Shown here: one piece after another, positions 36,957 to 45,729 of the stretch
Position numbering within the stretch: the first letter of the stretch is position 1
Layout of the letters: each line of letters opens with the position of its first letter
Assembly: GCA_002796995.1 (NCBI GenBank)
Contig: PEKW01000002.1
Coordinates: 629,990 to 693,989, forward strand
Direction: 5' to 3'
Length of the DNA stretch: 64,000 nucleotides
Source: Rhizobium sp.
GTDB taxonomy: Bacteria > Pseudomonadota > Alphaproteobacteria > Rhizobiales > Rhizobiaceae
Notes under the pieces: generated by a model
Seen by the model: only the letters and a program-made list of their open reading frames with translations
Databases searched by the model: none
What the model was told of the DNA's origin: nothing
Position numbers and translations under genes: made by a program

Positions 36957-38258
36957 ATGCAGACCAATTTCACCGCCGAACAGCTCGCCGATCCGCATGT
37001 GGCGGAGGCAGAGGGCATCTTGCGCAAATGCGTGCATTGCGGCTTCTGCACGGCCACCTGTCCGACCTATGTGACGCTCGGCAACGAGCTCGATAGCCCG
37101 CGCGGCCGCATCTACCTCATCAAGGACATGCTGGAGAACGGCCGCCCGGCCGACAAGCAGGTCGTCACCCATATCGACCGTTGTCTCTCCTGTCTCGCCT
37201 GCATGACGACCTGTCCGTCTGGCGTCGACTACATGCATCTGGTCGACCATGCCCGCATCCATATCGAGAAGACCTACAAGCGGCCGCTCATGAACCGGCT
37301 GACGCGCGGCATCCTGGCGATGACGCTGCCTTATCCGGCCCGCTTCCGCGCGGCGCTCGCTCTCGCCCGCTTGGGGCGTCCCTTCGCCGGCCTGTTGAAG
37401 CGCATTCCGGCCTTGCGGCCGATGGGCGCCATGCTCGATCTCGCGCCGCGCAACATTCCCGCTGCAGGCGGCAGTGCCCGCCCGGCCACCCATGCCCCGA
37501 AGGCTGCGAAGCGCGGCCGCGTGGCGATCCTCACCGGTTGCGCCCAGCCCGTGCTCGATCCGGGCATCAACGCCGCGACCATTCGGCTTCTGACCCGCCT
37601 CGGCGTCGAAGTCGTCGTGCCGGAGGGCGAGGGCTGTTGCGGGGCGCTGGTCCATCATATGGGCCGGGAGGCACAGGCGCTCGACAGCGCCCGTCGCAAT
37701 GTCGACGTCTGGATCCGGGAGATCGACAGGGCCGGGCTCGACGCGATCGTCATCACCGCCTCCGGCTGCGGCACGACGATCAAGGACTATGGCCACATGC
37801 TGCGGCTCGATCCGGCCTATGCCGAGAAGGCCAGGCGCGTCTCGGCGCTCGCCAAGGACGTGACGGAATACCTCTCGACCCTCGACCTGCCCGTCCAGGA
37901 CAAGAAGAACCTGACGGTCACCTATCACTCGGCCTGCTCAATGCAGCATGGCCAGAAGATCACCATGGCGCCGAAGATGCTGCTGAAGAATGCCGGCTTC
38001 ACTGTGCGCGATCCGGCAGAGGGCCATCTCTGCTGCGGTTCGGCCGGCACCTACAACATCATGCAGCCGGAAATCTCCGCCACCTTGAAAGCGCGCAAGG
38101 TCAAGAACCTCGAGGCGACGAAGCCCGATGTGATCGCCGCCGGCAATATCGGCTGCATGACGCAGATCGGTTCGGGCACCGCGGTGCCGATCGTCCACAC
38201 CGTCGAACTGCTCGACTGGGCCTATGGCGGCGAAAGGCCGGCAAAGCTTGGCGCCTGA
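36957..38258 (+). CDS. glcF: Glycolate oxidase iron-sulfur subunit GlcF
   Basis: Iron-sulfur subunit of 433 residues that passes electrons from the flavin subunits to the respiratory chain. Two ferredoxin-like 4Fe-4S motifs, CVHCGFCTATCPTY and CLSCLACMTTCPSGV, are in the first 90 residues. Two CCG-type cysteine domains follow (TGCAQP, GEGCCGAL, ASGCGTTI; then SACSMQHGQ, HLCCGSAGTYN, GNIGCMTQI). The ATG at 36957 follows AAGGAGC. It completes the glc operon; no malate synthase or transporter accompanies it here. Confidence 0.96.
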   Translation: MQTNFTAEQLADPHVAEAEGILRKCVHCGFCTATCPTYVTLGNELDSPRGRIYLIKDMLENGRPADKQVVTHIDRCLSCLACMTTCPSGVDYMHLVDHARIHIEKTYKRPLMNRLTRGILAMTLPYPARFRAALALARLGRPFAGLLKRIPALRPMGAMLDLAPRNIPAAGGSARPATHAPKAAKRGRVAILTGCAQPVLDPGINAATIRLLTRLGVEVVVPEGEGCCGALVHHMGREAQALDSARRNVDVWIREIDRAGLDAIVITASGCGTTIKDYGHMLRLDPAYAEKARRVSALAKDVTEYLSTLDLPVQDKKNLTVTYHSACSMQHGQKITMAPKMLLKNAGFTVRDPAEGHLCCGSAGTYNIMQPEISATLKARKVKNLEATKPDVIAAGNIGCMTQIGSGTAVPIVHTVELLDWAYGGERPAKLGA

Positions 38259-38397
38259 CGTCCCGGAAACATGAGTATGGCTCAAAATGGAGCAGAGAAC
38301 CTGTGCCGACTCCGGTCAGCGGGTCGGAATCCATTAAGGCGATGCTGATAGAGTGCCTTCTGAAATGGGGCCGAAAGGTTCCGGGAGGAAGAAGCTG

Positions 38398-38865
38398 ATG
38401 TCCATGAAGGCTATCATTGGCGGTATGCTGCTGCTGGCAAGCGCGCTGCCGGCGGTCGGGGCGACGCGGATCTACTGCGCCGCGGCCGACGACGTTGTGA
38501 AGATGTCGATCGAAAGCGCATTTGCCGCGCGGGACGGCAAGAGGCTGGTGCATTTCCGCGGGATCACCGACATCAAGAGCCCAGAGGCGCCCGCCGCCTT
38601 TCGCAATCTCAAGCTCAATTCGGCCATGCTGAAGCAGGCGTGGATGGACGGCAACGACCTGCGCCTGCAGATCTACACCGACACCCGCGACGCCAACCCC
38701 TTCGAGACCTTCGAACTGTCGGTCGTGACGAAATCGACGGCCAAGGATCCCGATCGCTTCAACGGCCGCTACATGCTGACGGTCAGCAGTGCCGACCAAA
38801 AGAAAGCGGCCCCACGAACCGTTCCGGTGTCGCACGAGGCCGCGATATTCTGCGAGATCAAATAG
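38398..38865 (+). CDS. Secreted protein of unknown function
   Basis: A 155-residue product with a signal peptide (KAIIGGMLLLASALPAVGA). The mature protein has two cysteines (RIYCAA and AIFCEIK) that could form a disulfide joining its two ends. A beta-rich pattern such as LRLQIYTDTRDANPFETFEL runs between them. I recognise no family. The ATG at 38398 lies nine bases after GGGAGG. It is convergent with the outer-membrane protein gene that ends 24 bases away, and stands 139 bases after glcF, so it is probably not part of that operon. Confidence 0.7.
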   Translation: MSMKAIIGGMLLLASALPAVGATRIYCAAADDVVKMSIESAFAARDGKRLVHFRGITDIKSPEAPAAFRNLKLNSAMLKQAWMDGNDLRLQIYTDTRDANPFETFELSVVTKSTAKDPDRFNGRYMLTVSSADQKKAAPRTVPVSHEAAIFCEIK

Positions 38866-38889
38866 GCGGGCCGCCGAAAGCCGCCGGGC

Positions 38890-39558
38890 TTACCAGTGGA
38901 AGCTGATGCCGGCGTTGATGGCGTTGGTCATGATGTCGGTCTTCAGCGTCGCGCCGCTGTCGATGTCGACGTCGACCCAGGAATAGTTGCCCTTGTATTC
39001 CAGGAAGGTCGACCAATTGTCGTTGAACTGGTAGGCGATGCCCGCCTGCGCCTGAACGGTGGCGCCACCGAGCTGATATTCGAAGGTGGTGCCCGAGGCA
39101 CGCGTCACTTCGACATGCGGCACGTTGATACCGGCGCCTATGCCGGCATAGGGCACGAACTTGGTGCCTTCGATCGGCATGCGGTAGAGCGCGTTCAGCG
39201 TCAGGAGGTTGATGCCGTCGGAAAATTCGAAGTGGTCCCAGCCGGTTTCGGCGAGCGTGTCGTCGTTCGCATAGACCTTGGCATGGGTGAAATCGAGCGA
39301 AACGCCGAGGTTCGGCTGGCCCATCTCTTCCATCCACCAGGTGCCACGCACGCCGTAATAAGGCGGCATCTCGAACGAACGGCCTTCCCAGCCGGCGGTG
39401 AAGTCCGGTTCGTCGGAAACCTCGACGTCGCTGTGCGGCGCCGACTGGAAGCCCCCATAGACGGAGATCGCCATTTCGGCATTGGCCAGGGAGGCCGACA
39501 GGGCGAGGATGCTTGCCGCGACAGTGGCGCCGAGCAGGGTGCGAAGCTTCGTGTTCAT
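38890..39558 (-). CDS. Outer-membrane beta-barrel protein
   Basis: A 222-residue protein with a signal peptide (LLGATVAASILALSASLANA) and a mature part made of alternating aromatic and hydrophobic strands: SVYGGFQSAPHS, YYGVRGTWWME, VPYAGIGAGINVP and AQAGIAYQFNDNWSTFLEYK. It ends in an aromatic SFHW, the usual recognition end for barrel insertion. The size fits an eight-stranded barrel, similar to Omp25/OmpW-type proteins. An enzymatic role such as lipid A modification cannot be excluded. The start ATG is at 39558. Confidence 0.8.
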   Translation of the reverse strand: MNTKLRTLLGATVAASILALSASLANAEMAISVYGGFQSAPHSDVEVSDEPDFTAGWEGRSFEMPPYYGVRGTWWMEEMGQPNLGVSLDFTHAKVYANDDTLAETGWDHFEFSDGINLLTLNALYRMPIEGTKFVPYAGIGAGINVPHVEVTRASGTTFEYQLGGATVQAQAGIAYQFNDNWSTFLEYKGNYSWVDVDIDSGATLKTDIMTNAINAGISFHW

Positions 39559-39751
39559 GAGTGCGATCCGCGAATCTGGTGATGGTAGATATGTTTGATA
39601 AGCGATTTTCCGCGCCAAGTCTGTTCCCAATTTGCATCACCGTTTTCGGAACGACCGAAACTGGGCGCAATTTCCTGACCTTCGTCAATTCGGCCATTGC
39701 CTGGCGGCCCGGCATGTGTCGGCGCGCGGGAGAAACGGGACGGCCGGCAAC

Positions 39752-39787
39752 AAAGAAGGTGCGGGCAACTGCCGCTGCCCGCACCTT
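39752..39787 (-). terminator. Rho-independent terminator of the L,D-transpeptidase gene
   Basis: A perfect 12-bp stem (AAGGTGCGGGCA with its complement) and an eight-base loop lie about 20 bases after the stop codon on the minus strand, followed by CTTTGTTG. The T-run is short. Confidence 0.7.
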
Positions 39788-39808
39788 GTGAAATACGGCA
39801 ATAGCCGA

Positions 39809-40492
39809 TCAGCCGCCGAACATGGTCCGCAGGATGTCGATGCCCTTGTCCTGGAAGCTCACGTCGCCCTGGCGGTTGCCCGGCCCGATGACGATGACCT
39901 TGCTGCCGACGCCGGCGCGCTCGTAGAGATGCTCGACGTCCTTGTTCATCATGCGGATGCATCCGGACGACATGTTGAGGCCGATCGTCCAGGGCTGGTT
40001 GGTGCCGTGGATGCGGAAGATCGTGTCGCGGCCGCCCTTGTAGAGATACATGGCGCGGGCGCCGAGCGGGTTGTCGATGCCGCCTTCCTGCACGACCGGA
40101 AGCTTGTGGCCCTTGGCGGCCTCGCGGCGGCGCATCTCGGCCGGCGGACGCCAGCTCGGCCATTCTTCCTTGCGGCCGATCTTGACCACGCCGGACCAGC
40201 CGAAGCCTTCGCGACCGACGCCGACGCCATAGCGGGTCGCGCGGTTGTTGCCTTCGACGTAGTAGAGGAACTTGTTGTTCGTATCGATGATGATGGTGCC
40301 CGGCTTTTCGTCGGTCATCAGGCGCACGACGCGGCGCTTGAACTTTTCGGCCGGCTTCTTCTGCTGGACGACGAGCGTGACGTCGCCGGGGGCGGCCGGA
40401 TGGTTGGCGCTCAGGGTGCCGGCCGAGGCCGGAACGGCGAAGCTGCCGATGGCGATCGATGCGGCCGCCACGGCGACCAAGTACTTCTTCAT
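39809..40492 (-). CDS. L,D-transpeptidase (YkuD), first of two
   Basis: Periplasmic L,D-transpeptidase of 227 residues that makes 3-3 peptidoglycan cross-links or attaches proteins to the wall. A signal peptide (KKYLVAVAAASIAIGSFAVP) precedes the YkuD domain, with IDTNNKFLYYVEGNNRATRY, IHGTNQPWTIG and the catalytic SSGCIRM. The ATG at 40492 is used; a TTG five codons earlier is possible. A paralogue lies 132 bases upstream on the same strand with the same domain order, suggesting a tandem duplication. Alphaproteobacteria with polar growth carry many such enzymes. Confidence 0.93.
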   Translation of the reverse strand: MKKYLVAVAAASIAIGSFAVPASAGTLSANHPAAPGDVTLVVQQKKPAEKFKRRVVRLMTDEKPGTIIIDTNNKFLYYVEGNNRATRYGVGVGREGFGWSGVVKIGRKEEWPSWRPPAEMRRREAAKGHKLPVVQEGGIDNPLGARAMYLYKGGRDTIFRIHGTNQPWTIGLNMSSGCIRMMNKDVEHLYERAGVGSKVIVIGPGNRQGDVSFQDKGIDILRTMFGG

Positions 40493-40624
40493 GGTGGAAT
40501 CCCCCAAATCATAAGGGCTGGGAGACTAGCCGACTCTTGGGTCGATGCAAGTCCCCCAGCATTGTCTCATTAAAAATTGATAGATGTCGGGCTGAACTTG
40601 CTACGGCAAGAACAGGGCGGATCA

Positions 40625-41380
40625 CTACATCACGATGACGGTCGTGCCGACGCCGACGCGTTCATAGAGATCGACGACGTCCTCGTTGCGCATGCGGATG
40701 CAGCCCGAGGATACGCCGCTGCCGATCGTCCACGGCGCATTGGTCCCGTGGATGCGGTAGAGGGTGGAGCCGAGATACATGGCGCGGGCGCCGAGCGGAT
40801 TTTCCGGGCCGCCGTCCATGCGGGCGGGCAGATAGTGCCCCTTGGCGGCTTCGCGGGAGATCATCTCGCTCGGCGGCGTCCAGTCCGGCCATTCCTTCTT
40901 GGCGGTGATCTTGTGCTTGCCGGCCCATTCGAAGCCCGGCTTGCCGACGCCGACGCCGTAGCGGCGGGCCTGGCCGTTGCCGGTCACCAGGTAGAGGAAG
41001 CGGTTGTTGGTGTCGATGATGATCGTGCCCGGCTTGTGCGGGCTGTCATAGGCCACCATCTGCGGCAGGAAGATCGGGTCGATCTGCGTGCGGATCGGCT
41101 TGTTGGGCCGGGCGGCGACCGGCTGCATCAGGCTTGCCTGCGGCGCACGACGCTGAACCTGGCGCTGGTAGGTGCGAACCTGCGGCTGCACGGCACGCGG
41201 CGCATAGACGACCGGACGCGCTGCGCCACCGAGCTGCATGACCCAGGGGGCCGAAAGGTCGGGGCTGACGATCACCGGCGGTCGCGATTGGTAGCGCTCG
41301 CCGGCAAAGGCCGAAGGTGCTGAGGGAAGCGCGACGGAAAGGCCGACAAGGGCGGACAGGAAGACGGATTTCTCGAACAT
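40625..41380 (-). CDS. L,D-transpeptidase (YkuD), second of two
   Basis: Periplasmic L,D-transpeptidase of 251 residues. A signal peptide (SVFLSALVGLSVALPSAPSA) is followed by a roughly 80-residue Arg/Gln/Pro-rich linker (RTYQRQVQRRAPQASL). The YkuD domain follows with IDTNNRFLYLVTGNGQARRY, IHGTNAPWTIG and catalytic SSGCIRM. It is closely related to the next gene but differs in this basic linker, which might tether it to the wall or another polymer. The ATG at 41380 gives the signal peptide at the N terminus. Confidence 0.93.
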   Translation of the reverse strand: MFEKSVFLSALVGLSVALPSAPSAFAGERYQSRPPVIVSPDLSAPWVMQLGGAARPVVYAPRAVQPQVRTYQRQVQRRAPQASLMQPVAARPNKPIRTQIDPIFLPQMVAYDSPHKPGTIIIDTNNRFLYLVTGNGQARRYGVGVGKPGFEWAGKHKITAKKEWPDWTPPSEMISREAAKGHYLPARMDGGPENPLGARAMYLGSTLYRIHGTNAPWTIGSGVSSGCIRMRNEDVVDLYERVGVGTTVIVM

Positions 41381-41586
41381 CGGACGACTCGCTACATGGG
41401 ACCGAGGAGGCAAGCCTGTAATGGCTTTGGGTTTGATCGTGCCAGTGTCGTCGCGACAATTGGTAAATGCCCGTTCATGAAAATGCCGGCGAGCGCGTAA
41501 ACCTTTCATCAGGGTTAGCGGTCCGTTTGGAAAAACGGTGAACAAATGGTAAACGGTGCGCCGGACAGCAAAGGGAATCGCGACGC

Positions 41587-42216
41587 ATGGAAAAGACCGG
41601 CCTGATCACCGGCGAGGATGGACTGGACCGCTGCTTCTGGCACGGGGGTCTCGAGGACTACCGCCGCTACCACGACGAGGAATGGGGCCGACCGGTCACC
41701 GATGACATCAGGCTCTTCGAGAAGATCTGCCTCGAAGGCTTCCAGTCCGGGCTCTCCTGGCTGACCGTCCTGCGCAAGCGCGAGAATTTCCGCGCGGCCT
41801 TTGCCGGCTTCGATTTTCACCGGGTCGCCCGGTTCGATGACGAAGACATCGCCCGCTGCCTTGCCGATACCGGCATCGTGCGCCATCGCGGCAAGATCGT
41901 CTCGACCATCAACAATGCCCGCCACGCGGTCGATCTGAAGGCCGAGTTCAGCTCGCTTTCGCGCTATTTCTGGAGCTTCGAGCCGAAACCGGAGGAGCGC
42001 CCGGCGCGCATGGACCTTGCGACGCTCAGGGCCAATTCGACCTCGCCAACCTCCGTGCGCCTGTCCAAGGACCTGAAGAAGCGCGGCTGGACCTTTGTCG
42101 GCCCGACGACAGTCTACGCCTTCATGCAGGCCATGGGCCTGGTCAACGATCATATCGAAGGCTGTTTCTGCCGCAGCCAGGTGGAGCGGTTGAGGGCGGA
42201 TTTCGTCAGGCCATAG
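41587..42216 (+). CDS. tag: DNA-3-methyladenine glycosylase I
   Basis: Base-excision repair enzyme of 209 residues that removes N3-methyladenine. The zinc-snap ligands are visible as RCFWHGG with RRYHDEEWGRP at the N terminus and NDHIEGCFC near the end. The helix-hairpin-helix fold includes FEKICLEGFQSGLSWLTVL and GIVRHRGKI. It is full length. The ATG at 41587 has weak upstream signals. It is tail-to-tail with a second, zinc-less relative only nine bases away. Confidence 0.95.
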   Translation: MEKTGLITGEDGLDRCFWHGGLEDYRRYHDEEWGRPVTDDIRLFEKICLEGFQSGLSWLTVLRKRENFRAAFAGFDFHRVARFDDEDIARCLADTGIVRHRGKIVSTINNARHAVDLKAEFSSLSRYFWSFEPKPEERPARMDLATLRANSTSPTSVRLSKDLKKRGWTFVGPTTVYAFMQAMGLVNDHIEGCFCRSQVERLRADFVRP

Positions 42217-42225
42217 GGCCCACAC

Positions 42226-42897
42226 TCAGTCGATGCTGATCCCCAGCACCCGGCTGATCTCCGTCAGCGAGCGGCCCGATTGCGTCCGCCAGGTGTTGAA
42301 GGCGGCCTGGACGGCGGCCTTCTCCTTGGCCGAGGAGGGCGCCTTGTCGACCACGCCCTCGGCGATCAGGCGGTTCACCACGCTTTGCGACAGGATGAAG
42401 CTGTCGATCCCGGAAAAGCGCAGGAAATACTGGCCGGTATTGCCCCCGAGCCGCGAGCCTCGCTTCTTCAGGATGTCGAGAAGCCCCATGTAATTTTCGG
42501 TCGGCCAGTCGGCGAAGAAACGCGCGGCGCTGCCGTGCTCGCGCGCCAGTTCCGACAGAAAGACGGCGTTCTCCTGCACCGAGCGGATCTTCTGACCGTG
42601 CCGAACGATGCGGGTATCGGAAACCAGCCGTTCGAAATCCTCGTCGTGCAGCATGGCAGAGCGGCCGATGTCGAAACCGTCGAAGGCCGCCTCGAACCCC
42701 GGCCACATGGCCTCGACGACTTTCCAGTTGAATCCGGACTGGAAGATGCACCTGGTCATGGTGGCGAGGAAACGATCGTCCGGCGTCGCGGCGATCTCGT
42801 CCCGGGTCTTCGGATATTGCAGCGCCGCTTCTACAGCGGCATTCCCGCCTTTGCGATCGGCGGCAATCTTCCAGATCTCTTTAAAAGAACGCATCAT
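42226..42897 (-). CDS. 3-methyladenine glycosylase I-like protein without zinc snap
   Basis: A 223-residue relative of the Tag family. RCIFQSGFNWKVVEAMWPGF, DTRIVRHGQKI and NYMGLLDILKKRGSRLGGNT parallel the glycosylase core, so a DNA-binding helix-hairpin-helix fold is likely. The N-terminal Cys/His zinc ligands of Tag are absent, and the C-terminal pair is replaced by unrelated sequence. The lesion it removes is unknown. It starts 11 bases after the HAD hydrolase gene on the same strand and probably shares its transcript. ATG 42897 or 42894 may be the start. Confidence 0.85.
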   Translation of the reverse strand: MMRSFKEIWKIAADRKGGNAAVEAALQYPKTRDEIAATPDDRFLATMTRCIFQSGFNWKVVEAMWPGFEAAFDGFDIGRSAMLHDEDFERLVSDTRIVRHGQKIRSVQENAVFLSELAREHGSAARFFADWPTENYMGLLDILKKRGSRLGGNTGQYFLRFSGIDSFILSQSVVNRLIAEGVVDKAPSSAKEKAAVQAAFNTWRTQSGRSLTEISRVLGISID

Positions 42898-42908
42898 CGA
42901 TACCGCCC

Positions 42909-43616
42909 CTATTTGCCGATGTCGTGGATGAGCGGAAGCAGTTCGCCGAGATGGGCGATCTCGCGGAAGCGCGGCGCCTCGGTCGGTTTTTCCACGCGCT
43001 CCAGGATCCAGGTCAGTTCGTGCGGCACGAACACGCCCCAGGCGCCGGTGGCGATCGCCGGAACGATGTCCGATTTCAGCGAATTGCCGATCATCATCGC
43101 CCGCTCCGGTCCGTCGGCGGTCTTGCCGAAGATGCGGCGATAGGTGGTCGCCGACTTGTCCGAGACGATCTCCACCGCATCGAAATAGTCGCCGAGCCCC
43201 GACTGGGCGAGCTTGCGCTCCTGGTCGAACAGGTCGCCCTTGGTGATCAGCACCAGATAATAGTCGCCGGCCAGCGCCTCCAGCGTCTCGCGGGCATGCG
43301 GCATGGTCTCGACCGGATGGCTGAGCAGCTCGCGGCCGATCGACAGGATCTCGCCGATGATCTGCGTCGGCACGCGGCCCTCGGTTACCTCCAGGGCCGT
43401 CTCGATCATCGACAGGGTGAAGCCCTTGATGCCGAAACCATAGTGCGAAAGGTTGCGCTTTTCCGCCTCGAGCAGGCGCTGCGAAATCTGCTCCCCCTCG
43501 GCGAAGTCGGCCAGCAGGCCGCGAAAATGCTCTTCCGTCAGCCGGTAGAACTGTTCGTTCTGCCAGAGGGTGTCGTCGGCGTCGAAGCCGATCACGGTGA
43601 GGGGGCGGGTGTTCAT
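42909..43616 (-). CDS. HAD-superfamily hydrolase
   Basis: Cytoplasmic phosphatase-like protein of 235 residues. The motifs are in order: VIGFDADDTLWQNEQFYR (nucleophile Asp), VLITKGDLFDQE, a lysine region, and MMIGNSLKSDIVPAIATGAW for the acidic motif. The short cap between motifs I and II is helical, as in class I HADs. The ATG at 43616 is used. It is the first gene of a pair with the glycosylase-like gene, which may point to a damaged nucleotide as substrate, but this is inference only. Confidence 0.88.
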   Translation of the reverse strand: MNTRPLTVIGFDADDTLWQNEQFYRLTEEHFRGLLADFAEGEQISQRLLEAEKRNLSHYGFGIKGFTLSMIETALEVTEGRVPTQIIGEILSIGRELLSHPVETMPHARETLEALAGDYYLVLITKGDLFDQERKLAQSGLGDYFDAVEIVSDKSATTYRRIFGKTADGPERAMMIGNSLKSDIVPAIATGAWGVFVPHELTWILERVEKPTEAPRFREIAHLGELLPLIHDIGK

Positions 43617-43694
43617 GCACGTCTCTCTGTTGTGACCAGACGTTGGCAAAATAGCGCCTTCGTTCGGCGATGGCGAGGCCGTGGCGCGCCGTGT

Positions 43695-44732
43695 TCACAC
43701 GATGCCGATCAGCGTGATCATCGCCATGCTGAAGCAGCAGAGCGCGAGAAGCGAGGCGAGCGCCGCCATCACCACGCGGCCGCCGGCCTGCCGCAGGCTG
43801 CGCACGTCGACCGAGAGCCCGAGACCCGCCATGGCCACTGTGGTGAGCAGGCTGGAGGTCGAGGTCAGATGCATGAGCGCGGCGGGGCCAAGCAGATCGG
43901 CCGACCGCAGCGTCGCCATGAGGGCAAAGCCGACGATGAACCAGGGCAGCACATGGGCTAGGGACAAGCGCCGGCCGCCGAGCCCGCGCGCAAGGCCGAC
44001 GATGAAGAGCAGGGGCCCGAGCATCAGCACGCGAATGAGCTTCACCAGCGTTCCGGTCTGCAGGCTGACCGCGCCGATCGGTGCCGTCGCCGCCAGCACC
44101 TGCGGTACGGCATAGACCGTCAAACCGGCAAACACGCCGTATTGTAGGGCCGAGAGATGAACCACGATGCTCATTAGCGGCATGGCCAGCACGGCGAGCA
44201 CGCCGAGCACGGCGGTGAAGGCGATCGACGCTGCCACATCCTCGGCGCTGGCTTCGACCACCGGTGCCGACGCGGCGATGGCGGAATTGCCGCAGATCGA
44301 ATTGCCGAAGGCAATGAGGAAAGCGAGCCTGGGCGAAAGGCCGAGCAATCGGCCGATGGAAAAGCTGGTGGCGATCGACAGCAGCACGACCATGGCAATG
44401 CCGGCCACGAGTTGTGGTCCCGCCTCGCGAAGGGCCGTGAAGTCGACCGACGCACCAAGCGCGACGATGGCGCATTCCAGCAGGAATTGGGCAGAGAGCG
44501 TGATACCGGGGTTGAAGGCCGGCGACAGGCTGAACCCGGTGCGCAGCGCCGTGCCGATGACAATGGCGAGGACCAGGCTTTCGATCGGGCGTGCGCCCAA
44601 AATGGCGAGTTCAACCCTTTCGAGGATGAGGCCGGCGCCCGCGACCGCGATGGAGAGGGCAAGGCCGGGAAGATAGCAGATCAGGCGGAGCGAGGAGATC
44701 ATGAGGGGAGGGACCAATGGGAGACGGCCCAT
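43695..44732 (-). CDS. yeiH: YeiH-family putative sulfate exporter
   Basis: An integral membrane protein of 345 residues of the UPF0324/YeiH family, with about ten hydrophobic segments. The conserved FGNSICGNSAIAASAPVVEA motif and LECAIVALGASVDF are present. YeiH is annotated as a putative sulfate or sulfonate exporter without firm biochemical proof. The ATG at 44732 is preferred because GGGGAAC lies before it; the later ATG at 44702 lacks such a site. It is divergent from a LysR gene, the same arrangement as yeiE-yeiH. Confidence 0.9.
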   Translation of the reverse strand: MGRLPLVPPLMISSLRLICYLPGLALSIAVAGAGLILERVELAILGARPIESLVLAIVIGTALRTGFSLSPAFNPGITLSAQFLLECAIVALGASVDFTALREAGPQLVAGIAMVVLLSIATSFSIGRLLGLSPRLAFLIAFGNSICGNSAIAASAPVVEASAEDVAASIAFTAVLGVLAVLAMPLMSIVVHLSALQYGVFAGLTVYAVPQVLAATAPIGAVSLQTGTLVKLIRVLMLGPLLFIVGLARGLGGRRLSLAHVLPWFIVGFALMATLRSADLLGPAALMHLTSTSSLLTTVAMAGLGLSVDVRSLRQAGGRVVMAALASLLALCCFSMAMITLIGIV

Positions 44733-44777
44733 TGTTCCCCGCGCAACCGTCGACTTCTATCGCATAATTGCGTATGA

Positions 44778-44800
44778 ATCATTCGATTGAAGCGAATGAT
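44778..44800. promoter_or_regulatory. LysR-type operator between yeiH and its regulator
   Basis: ATCATTCG-N7-CGAATGAT is a perfect interrupted dyad containing T-N11-A (44783 and 44795). It ends five bases before the regulator's start codon at 44805 and contains the alternative ATG at 44796, so the later start is favoured. It suits autoregulation plus yeiH control. Confidence 0.65.
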
Positions 44801-44804
44801 TGCC

Positions 44805-45710
44805 ATGACGTTCGAACAGCTTTCCATCTTCGTCGCGGTCGCCGAACGCGAGCACCTGACCCGCGCCGCCGCCGCCATCGGCCTGACGCCGTCGGCGGTG
44901 AGCGCCGCGATCCGCAATCTCGAGGCCTATTACCGGGTGGCGCTCTTTCATCGCGTCGGCCGTCGTATCGAACTGACCATGGAGGGTCGGCTGTTTCTCG
45001 ACGAGGCGCGCGCGACGCTCGCCCGGGCGCGGGCTGCCGAACTGATGCTGTCGGAACTGGGCGGGTTGTCGCGCGGGCGACTTGCCGTCCATGCCAGCCA
45101 GACGGTGGCCAGCTATTGGCTGCCGCCGCTCTTGATGCGGTTTCATGCGGAATATCCGGGCGTCGAACTCGAGTTGACGATCGGCAACACCCGCTCGGTC
45201 GCCCAAGCGGTGAACCTCGGCACCGCGGACATCGGCTTCGTCGAGGGGGTGGTGCCGGAGCCGGCGCTTGCCGTCACCAAAGTGGCGGGCGACGCACTTC
45301 TCATCGCAACCGCGCCGGACCATCCGTTCTCCAACGGGCGGGCGCTGTCACCCCGTCAACTGGTCGAGGACACGGGCTGGGTGATGCGCGAAGCGGGTTC
45401 CGGCACCCGGTCGACCTTCGAGGAAACCCTGCGCCGGCTCGGCGAGGATCCGGCGCGGCTGCGCACGGTGCTGACACTGCCATCCAACGAAGCGGTGCTT
45501 TCGGCCGTGGCCGCCGGCCCCTGCGCGGCGGTCGTCTCGGGGATCGCGGCTGCGGGACGGTTGCACAATGGAGAACTCGTCGCGGCGAATTTTGCTTTGC
45601 CGGCCCGGCAGTTCTCCCTGCTGCGACACAAGGAACGCCGCCCGAGCCGGGCGGCGTCCATGCTGGAGAAGATGAGTCGGGATGTGCCGTCAGTGGGGGT
45701 CAAGCGTTAG
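44805..45710 (+). CDS. LysR-family regulator adjacent to yeiH
   Basis: A 301-residue LysR-type regulator: helix-turn-helix EHLTRAAAAIGLTPSAVSAA and linker RNLEAYYRVALFHRVGRR. The effector domain has conserved GRLAVHASQTVASYWLPPLL and MREAGSGTRSTFE. The last motif is typical of the CysB/YeiE branch that binds sulfur compounds. It is divergent from yeiH, with a strong dyad overlapping its own start region. The start at 44805 (MTFEQL) is favoured over ATG 44796, which lies inside the operator. Confidence 0.92.
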   Translation: MTFEQLSIFVAVAEREHLTRAAAAIGLTPSAVSAAIRNLEAYYRVALFHRVGRRIELTMEGRLFLDEARATLARARAAELMLSELGGLSRGRLAVHASQTVASYWLPPLLMRFHAEYPGVELELTIGNTRSVAQAVNLGTADIGFVEGVVPEPALAVTKVAGDALLIATAPDHPFSNGRALSPRQLVEDTGWVMREAGSGTRSTFEETLRRLGEDPARLRTVLTLPSNEAVLSAVAAGPCAAVVSGIAAAGRLHNGELVAANFALPARQFSLLRHKERRPSRAASMLEKMSRDVPSVGVKR

Positions 45711-45729
45711 GCTTGGCCGTTCCGGCGGA

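Noticed and set aside
38259..38397. Possible small RNA or repeat between glcF and the secreted-protein gene
   Set aside because: No stable hairpin or recurrence elsewhere in the window; only a ribosome-binding site for the next gene is clear.
42898..44475. N-terminal extension of the glycosylase-like frame over the HAD and yeiH genes
   Set aside because: The extension runs through two other genes in another frame. Only the part from 42897 downward resembles the Tag family.
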